Shown here: positions 59,184 through 64,000 of the stretch, one piece after another
How the letters are laid out: every line of letters begins with the position of its first letter
Position numbering within the stretch: the first letter of the stretch is position 1
DNA from: CAYUZU01 sp964448675
GTDB taxonomy: Bacteria; Planctomycetota; Phycisphaerae; UBA1845; Fen-1342
NCBI GenBank assembly: GCA_964448675.1
Contig: CAYUZU010000002.1
Span: 298,157 to 362,156, forward strand
DNA length: 64,000 bases
Direction: 5' to 3'
Position numbers and translations under genes: made by a program
Notes under the pieces: model-generated
Databases searched by the model: none
Told to the model about the DNA's origin: nothing
The model's input: only the letters and a program-made list of their open reading frames with translations

Positions 59184-60341
59184 TTAGCCGACGGCCTTTT
59201 TCAGCGCTTCGGCCTTGTCGGTCCGCTCCCAGGTGAAGTTTTCATGCTCGCGGCCGAAGTGTCCGTGCCGAGCCGTCTGGTGGTAGATCGGGCGGCGCAG
59301 TTTCAGGTGATCGATGATACTGCGCGGCGTCAGCGGGAAGACCTCGCGGATCGCCTGCGCGATCTTGACCTCGTCGACCTTGTTGGTGTTCTCGGTGGTG
59401 ACGTAGACGCTGGTCGGCTCGGCGACGCCGATGGCGTACGACAGCTGCACCTCGCAGATGTCGGCGAGCTCGGCCGCGACGACGTTCTTGGCGATGTAGC
59501 GGGCCATGTAGGCCGCCGAGCGATCAACCTTGGTCGGATCCTTGCCGGAGAAGGCCCCGCCGCCGTGCCGCCCACGGCCGCCGTATGTATCGACGATGAT
59601 CTTGCGTCCGGTCAGGCCGCAGTCGCCGTGCGGGCCGCCAATCTCGAAGCGGCCGGTGGGGTTGACGTGAACCTTGATGTCGGTGTTCCACCAGTCGCCG
59701 AGCACGGGCTTGATGACGTGCTGGCTGATTTCGGTGGCGAGCTCCTTCTGGCGATCGTTCCAGCTCGGGTGGTGCTGTGTCGAAAGGACGACCGTGTCGA
59801 CGCGGATCGGCTTGAGTCCCTCGTACTCGACGGTGACTTGTGACTTGGCATCGGGCCGCAGGCCGGGGACGACCTCTTCGCGGCGGGCGCCGACGTGCTG
59901 TTCCACCAGGCGGTGGGCGAGCTGGATCGGCAGCGGCATGAACTGCGGGGTCTCGCGGCAGGCGAAGCCGAACATCATGCCCTGGTCGCCGGCGCCCTCG
60001 CGGTCGACGCCCATGGCGATATCGGGCGACTGGCGCTTGATGGAGCTCAGGACGGCGCACGACTCGTAATCGAACGCCATGTCGCCGGAGATGTAGCCGA
60101 TTTCCTTGATCGTGTCGCGCACGACATCCGGGATCTCGACGTAGGCCTTGGTGGTCACTTCGCCGGCGACGATGACCATACCGGTGGAGACCATGGTTTC
60201 GACGGCGACGCGCGAGTACTCATCCTGGGCCAGCATGGCATCGAGCACGCTGTCGGAGATCTGGTCCGCGACCTTGTCCGGATGCCCCATACTGACCGAT
60301 TCTGAAGTGAACAGATGCCGAATACCGTTTTTCTGTGCCAA
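59184..60341 (-). CDS. metK: S-adenosylmethionine synthetase, TTG start
   Basis: 385 residues. The signatures are complete: SMGHPDKVADQISD (ATP/methionine loop), GAGDQGMMFG, and the phosphate-binding GGGAFSGKDPTKVDRSAAY. It makes S-adenosylmethionine from methionine and ATP, supplying methyl donors for enzymes such as the locus methyltransferase at 29 kb. I place the start at a TTG (60341): AAGGAGG lies at an ideal 6-base distance, and the product then begins at the usual point (AQKNGIRHLFTSESV). An upstream ATG at 60404 would add 21 non-conserved residues and falls inside a promoter-like element. No SAM riboswitch is evident. Confidence 0.95.
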   Translation of the reverse strand: MAQKNGIRHLFTSESVSMGHPDKVADQISDSVLDAMLAQDEYSRVAVETMVSTGMVIVAGEVTTKAYVEIPDVVRDTIKEIGYISGDMAFDYESCAVLSSIKRQSPDIAMGVDREGAGDQGMMFGFACRETPQFMPLPIQLAHRLVEQHVGARREEVVPGLRPDAKSQVTVEYEGLKPIRVDTVVLSTQHHPSWNDRQKELATEISQHVIKPVLGDWWNTDIKVHVNPTGRFEIGGPHGDCGLTGRKIIVDTYGGRGRHGGGAFSGKDPTKVDRSAAYMARYIAKNVVAAELADICEVQLSYAIGVAEPTSVYVTTENTNKVDEVKIAQAIREVFPLTPRSIIDHLKLRRPIYHQTARHGHFGREHENFTWERTDKAEALKKAVG

Positions 60342-60402
60342 GGTCGCCTCCTTCTGTCCGTCGACAGGCGTGGTGCCATTGCTCTTGTTATTTGAACGAC
60401 GC

Positions 60403-60431
60403 ATGGTAGCCGCGGGCGTTGCGCAGCACAA
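60403..60431 (-). promoter_or_regulatory. Possible metK promoter
   Basis: On the minus strand TTGTGC (60431-60426) and TACCAT (60408-60403) are 17 bases apart, in the gap between the inositol-monophosphatase gene and metK. Match is moderate. Confidence 0.35.
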
Positions 60432-60447
60432 GCCGGGCCGGATCCGC

Positions 60448-61224
60448 TCACACGCCGCGAATCTGCGCCATCACGGCGTCAAACAGCACGCCATTGGTGG
60501 CCAGTGCCTCGTCGGCGGTGTGCGTCGCCTGGCCGGACCAGTCCGTGAATGTGCCCCCCGCTTCGGTGACCACGGGCAGGACGGCGGCGCTATCCCAGAT
60601 GCTCATGATCGGATCGAGCACGATGTCGACGCGGCCGGTTGCGAGCAGCGCGTAGCCATAGGCGTCGGCCCAGCCGCGATCGGCATAGCACGCGTCGCGC
60701 AGTCGCTCGTACGCGGCGCCGCGGCCGTGTTGATAGAGCAGCTTGACGGACGTAGCGCTCAGGCGTGCCATGTCGAGCGTGGCCACGTCCGACGCGCACG
60801 CCCGGCGGCCGTTCCAGTAACAGCCGAGGCCGCGGGCGGCGTAGACCGTCTCGCGCAGGGCGGGCAGGTGAATGACGCCGGCGACCATTTCCTGTTGCCA
60901 CTCGAAGCCGACCAGGACGGAGTACAATGGGACGCCACTGATGAACGACATGGTGCCGTCGATGGGGTCCAGAATCCATCGGGCCGGTTGTTTGCCTTGT
61001 TTTTCGCCAAACTCCTCGCCGAGGATGCCGTGGTCGGGGAAAGCCGCCTCGATGCGTGCCCGCAGACGTTCTTCGGCCCCGCGATCGGCCGCGGTAACGG
61101 GGGTATTATCGCCCTTGAGCTCGTGGGGTGTGCCGGCGTTGAAAAAGCCGAGCGTGTAGGCACCGGCCAACTGGGCGCTTTCGACCGCAAAGGCGAGAAC
61201 GTCACGAAGCGATTGGGTGTCCAT
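60448..61224 (-). CDS. Inositol monophosphatase family protein (HisN-like)
   Basis: 258 residues. The lithium-sensitive phosphatase fold is shown by GEEFG, LDPIDGTMSFISGVP (metal-binding Asp residues) and the late WDSAAVLPVVTEAGG. The sequence style, with short N-terminus and DPIDGT followed by MSF, resembles histidinol-phosphatases (HisN) as much as inositol phosphatases, so the substrate could be histidinol phosphate, inositol phosphate or 3'-phosphoadenosine phosphate. The start is the ATG at 61224; no ribosome site is visible upstream. First gene of a same-strand run with metK and prfB. Confidence 0.88.
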   Translation of the reverse strand: MDTQSLRDVLAFAVESAQLAGAYTLGFFNAGTPHELKGDNTPVTAADRGAEERLRARIEAAFPDHGILGEEFGEKQGKQPARWILDPIDGTMSFISGVPLYSVLVGFEWQQEMVAGVIHLPALRETVYAARGLGCYWNGRRACASDVATLDMARLSATSVKLLYQHGRGAAYERLRDACYADRGWADAYGYALLATGRVDIVLDPIMSIWDSAAVLPVVTEAGGTFTDWSGQATHTADEALATNGVLFDAVMAQIRGV

Positions 61225-61349
61225 CAATAATTCTCAAGGCGTCAGGCGTACGGCCGCGGGGACAGTCCGTATTGTTCCCAGTTGGCAGCGAACTGCAAGC
61301 CGCGGCGGATGCTACCGGACGTTAATTCAAGGAAACGGCATATTCTTTC

Positions 61350-61380
61350 TTGATCAATCGCCCCCCCTCCGTGGTATGAT
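61350..61380 (+). promoter_or_regulatory. Sigma70-like promoter for the C25 protease gene
   Basis: TTGATC at 61350-61355 and TATGAT at 61375-61380, with a long 19-base spacer. The transcript would start near 61387, giving a leader of about 215 bases. Confidence 0.5.
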
Positions 61381-61386
61381 AGCGTT

Positions 61387-61409
61387 GCGGACTCCTGAAC
61401 AGGGTCCGC
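61387..61409 (+). other. Leader hairpin 1
   Basis: GCGGAC pairs with GTCCGC around an 11-base loop, right at the predicted 5' end of the transcript. Confidence 0.5.
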
Positions 61410-61462
61410 CTGGGTTATGCGCTGGTGAGGGATGCTTTCCGTCTCCTTCATGTACAACGTAG

Positions 61463-61485
61463 CTCGCGGGTGCGCACCACGCGAG
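61463..61485 (+). other. Leader hairpin 2
   Basis: CTCGCGGGTG pairs with CACC, a bulged A, then CGCGAG, around a 2-base loop. This is a very stable stem about 115 bases before the start codon. Confidence 0.55.
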
Positions 61486-61600
61486 TACTGGTCAAAGCCC
61501 TCATAGACTGCGGATGGCCACCCACCCTGCGCCGACCGCGATGGCGGCGCTGGTGGCTGCTGGTGAAAGGAATCGTTCTAGTCCGTAAAGGAGCATGTCG

Positions 61601-64000
61601 ATGCGAATGTCCACCAAGCAACTTCTCTGCGGTACAGCGCTGTTCTGTGCTGTCGCCGTATTGTGTCCCAGCCTCAGCGCCGCTGAACAGTGGCTGCAGG
61701 TCAATGCCAGCGGCGCGGCGGCCATCATGGCCCCGTCGGCCGCAACCCCGCCCGAGGTCTTCGTCGGGCGCTCGGACCTGAACGGCTTTTCGGCCACCAT
61801 TGACGTGCCGGGCGTGCGGATGCGGCAGGTCGAGAGCAAGGCGGGCCAGTTCGTGGAGTTGTCCTGGGCCGACAGCGCGTCGATTCACGGCGAGATCGGC
61901 ACCCCCGCCCTGCCGGTGGTCCGCCGGCTGTTCATCGCGCCGGCAGGTGCCAGCGTGTCGGTGGACTATACGTTCGGCACCGAGGTGACGGTCATGCCGT
62001 CGGCAACGGGCATGCCGGGCTGGGTCGCGCCGGTGCAGCCGCCGATCGAGAAGCTCCCCGGGGCGCGCGAGAACACGCCGTTCGCGTTCGAGGCGCACGC
62101 CTATGCGGCGGACGCCGTCTATCCGATGGACCTGGTCGTGGCCGAGGAGAGCGGCATCGCCCGCGGGCAGCGCGTCTGGCTGCTCGAGGTCCGGCCGATT
62201 CGCCACAACCCCGCCACGGGCGAGATCACGGTCTGCACCGATATCCAGGTGCACGTGCAGTTCGACGGCGGGACCATTCCGCGCGACGCGCTGGCCCCCC
62301 TGCCCGGCATGCAGTCGATCGTGCTGAACCCCGAGGTGCTGCCGCAGGTCAACAGCCGCGGCGACGGCAACTACCTCATCGTGGTGCCGAGTGCCTACGA
62401 GTCGGCGATCGCGGGTTTCGCGGCGACCAAGGCGGCCCAGGGCTACACCGTGAGCACGTACGTGGCGCCGAACAGCAACACGCAGATCAAGAACCACATC
62501 CAGAGCCTGTGGGGCACGGCGGCGGCGCCGGACTACATCCTGCTGGTCGGTGACACGGACACGATTCCGCACTGGACCGGTGGTGGCGACGGCTCGCCGG
62601 CGACGGACCTGCCCTATGCGTGCATGGACGGCGCGACCGACTGGCATCCGGACATTGCGTTCGGCCGCTTCCCGGTGCGCAACACCGCCCAACTGCAGGC
62701 CATCATCGACAAGATCACCTACTACGAGAACGGCCCGCTGGCCGATCCCGATTACCTGAAGCGCGCCGTGTTCATGGCCTCGCAGGACAACTACACGGTC
62801 AGCGAAGGCACGCACAACTGGGTGATCAGCAATTACATGATCCCCAACGACATCGTGTCCGACAAGCTCTACTGCCATACCTTCAACGCCACCACGCAGC
62901 AGGTGCGCGACGCGTTCAATGACGGCCGCTTCTGGGGCATCTACTCCGGTCATGGCGGCACGTACTCGTGGGCGGACGGCCCGTCGTTCTCGCAGAGCGA
63001 CGTGAACAACCTGGTCAACGCCAACATGTACCCGTTCGTGTGCAGCTTCGCCTGCATCACCGGCACGTACACTGTCGACGAGTGCTTCGTCGAGACCTGG
63101 ATTCGCGCGGCGAACAAGGGCGCGATCGCGATCTACGGCTCGTCGGTCAACAGCTACTGGACCGAGGACGACGTGCTCGAGAAGCGCCTGTTCGACTCGA
63201 TCTTCGACGAGGATGACGACGTCCCCGCCGAGGTCTCGCCAGTCTGGAACGACACGCTGTACCGCTACCTGGCGGAGATGGGCACCGGCGGCCGCACGCG
63301 GCGCTACTTCGAGATGTACAACCTGATGGGTGACCCCGCGATGCGCTTCCCCGGCTCGTGCGTGGATGCCGGCGTGGTGATCCTGGACCAGGGCAAGTAC
63401 GCCTGTGAGGCGCTGGGCTACGTGACCGTCAATGACTGCGGCCTCAACACCGACGACACCGTGGTGGACACCGTGGTCGTCGACCTCGATTCGACCTCGG
63501 AGACCGGCGTCGAGCAGCTCACCCTGACCGAGACCGACCCCGCGTCGGCCCTGTTCGAGGGCAGCTTCATCGTCAGCGGCAGCGACGCCGCCGGCGTGCT
63601 GCTGGTGGCTGAGGGCGACACCATCACCGTCAGTTACCTTGACGCCGACGACGGCCAGGGCAACTACGACGTGCTCGTGACGGCCGAGGCGGTCGTCGAC
63701 TGCACGCCGCCGCTGATCAGCAACATCGACGCGATCGATGTTCAGCCGCGCGACGCGACGATCGGGTTCGACACCGACGAGCCGGTGCGCGGCACCGTCT
63801 ACTACGGACCGAGCTGCGACAATCTCTCGAACGTGGCGGTCGGCAGCGGCTTCTCGATGACGCCGACGGTCAGCATCGCCGGCCTGCAGGACAACACGCT
63901 GTATTACTACCGGGTCGAGGCCCAGGACGAGGCCGGCAACTTCGTGATGGACGACAACGGTGGCGCGTGCTACTCGTTCGTGACGCCGGAGGTGCCGGAC
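61601..64000 (+). CDS. C25 (gingipain-type) cysteine protease, 3' partial
   Basis: 800 codons are visible and the frame is still open at the window edge. The start is the middle of three close ATG codons (61595, 61601, 61607), 7 bases after AAAGGAG. Order: signal peptide (about residues 1-28, ending LSAA); a propeptide-like region to about 250 with PALPVVRRLFIAPAGA; the peptidase C25 domain from about 255 with ILLVGDTDTIPHW. Its catalytic His451 is in YSGHGG and Cys485 in CSFACITG, in the family's expected spacing. After about residue 590 there are beta-sandwich domains, including a fibronectin-III-like one near the right edge. It is an extracellular Arg/Lys-type endopeptidase or a self-processing surface protein; specificity is not readable, and a C-terminal sorting tail would lie beyond the window. 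Confidence 0.88.
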   Translation, partial: MRMSTKQLLCGTALFCAVAVLCPSLSAAEQWLQVNASGAAAIMAPSAATPPEVFVGRSDLNGFSATIDVPGVRMRQVESKAGQFVELSWADSASIHGEIGTPALPVVRRLFIAPAGASVSVDYTFGTEVTVMPSATGMPGWVAPVQPPIEKLPGARENTPFAFEAHAYAADAVYPMDLVVAEESGIARGQRVWLLEVRPIRHNPATGEITVCTDIQVHVQFDGGTIPRDALAPLPGMQSIVLNPEVLPQVNSRGDGNYLIVVPSAYESAIAGFAATKAAQGYTVSTYVAPNSNTQIKNHIQSLWGTAAAPDYILLVGDTDTIPHWTGGGDGSPATDLPYACMDGATDWHPDIAFGRFPVRNTAQLQAIIDKITYYENGPLADPDYLKRAVFMASQDNYTVSEGTHNWVISNYMIPNDIVSDKLYCHTFNATTQQVRDAFNDGRFWGIYSGHGGTYSWADGPSFSQSDVNNLVNANMYPFVCSFACITGTYTVDECFVETWIRAANKGAIAIYGSSVNSYWTEDDVLEKRLFDSIFDEDDDVPAEVSPVWNDTLYRYLAEMGTGGRTRRYFEMYNLMGDPAMRFPGSCVDAGVVILDQGKYACEALGYVTVNDCGLNTDDTVVDTVVVDLDSTSETGVEQLTLTETDPASALFEGSFIVSGSDAAGVLLVAEGDTITVSYLDADDGQGNYDVLVTAEAVVDCTPPLISNIDAIDVQPRDATIGFDTDEPVRGTVYYGPSCDNLSNVAVGSGFSMTPTVSIAGLQDNTLYYYRVEAQDEAGNFVMDDNGGACYSFVTPEVPD

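Larger units (their letters stand above)
61228..61600 (+). other. Leader region of the C25 protease gene
   Basis: 373 bases between divergent genes with no supported gene. They hold a promoter-like element (61350-61380), two strong hairpins in the predicted untranslated leader, and the ribosome site AAAGGAG (61587-61593). A 71-codon open frame on the minus strand has no family resemblance. Confidence 0.5.

Noticed and set aside
60342..60447. SAM riboswitch upstream of metK
   Set aside because: The gap is only 106 bases, it contains a promoter-like pair close to the start, and none of the SAM-I, SAM-II or SAM/SAH core motifs is visible.
61242..61457. A 71-codon minus-strand open frame in the C25 protease leader
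   Set aside because: It has no ribosome site, no family resemblance, and covers the predicted promoter and hairpin. More likely non-coding.
1..64000. Mobile elements, CRISPR arrays, rRNA and tRNA genes
   Set aside because: I looked for transposase and integrase motifs, regularly spaced repeats and tRNA T-loop signatures, and saw none that held up. Short tRNA genes could be missed by eye.

Overview
The window is a GC-rich stretch of bacterial chromosome, densely coded on both strands, with no rRNA, tRNA, CRISPR array, transposase or phage gene that I could see. The organism is most likely an uncultured planctomycete (Planctomycetota, Phycisphaerae-like). This is inferred from three secreted proteins ending in a PEP-CTERM sorting tail, secreted proteins ending in paired dockerin-like calcium loops, a pseudopilin-type secreted protein, several large lipoproteins, a flagellar FliN, and a three-subunit succinate dehydrogenase of the cytochrome b558 type. 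I cannot name a genus.

Layout. 0-2 kb: end of a phosphonate ABC importer (phnD, phnE). 2-4.6 kb: both E1 subunits of pyruvate dehydrogenase and a YjbQ-family protein. 5-15 kb: mixed genes: a PEP-CTERM protein, a CDGSH iron-sulfur protein, DNA polymerase X, a TPR protein, an aldo/keto reductase, a second YjbQ, a lipoprotein of the endonuclease/exonuclease/phosphatase superfamily, mutM, and an asparagine-synthase-type amidotransferase. 15-20 kb: fliN, surE, a response-regulator diguanylate cyclase, and priA. 20-35 kb: an exopolysaccharide or glycan locus: a VanZ-like membrane protein, four stand-alone glycosyltransferases (GT4, GT9, GT4, GT39-like), an O-antigen-ligase-like protein, a methyltransferase, a giant GT4-GT4-CapK fusion, and a polysaccharide deacetylase of the PEP-CTERM-locus type. 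35-39 kb: a DUF3179 protein, heme O synthase, and a GAF-PP2C phosphatase. 39-46.5 kb: a surface and envelope group: a collagen-like lipoprotein, a coiled-coil lipoprotein with a C-terminal membrane helix, a subtilase-Kelch-dockerin protein, and a PEP-CTERM protein. 46.7-51.7 kb: a Gfo/Idh/MocA oxidoreductase and sdhCAB. 51.7-57.5 kb: a receiver/zinc-ribbon protein, a pseudopilin-like protein, a dockerin-tailed protein, an M28 peptidase, a VanX-type dipeptidase, and a PEP-CTERM protein. 57.9-61.2 kb: prfB with a programmed +1 frameshift, metK, and an inositol-monophosphatase-family gene. 61.6 kb to the end: the start of a C25 (gingipain-type) cysteine protease that runs off the window.

How it fits together. 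The glycan locus and the PEP-CTERM proteins probably belong to one surface system: in other bacteria the exosortase that processes PEP-CTERM tails co-occurs with EPS loci carrying this set of families (asparagine-synthase-like amidotransferase, VanZ, O-ligase, DUF3473 deacetylase, AMP-ligase). No exosortase is visible here, so it must lie elsewhere. The most unusual items are the single-chain GT4-GT4-CapK protein, the possible periplasm-spanning lipoprotein, the shared C-terminal double dockerin-like module, a 28-bp intergenic hairpin repeat in five copies, and the structured leader of the C25 protease gene.
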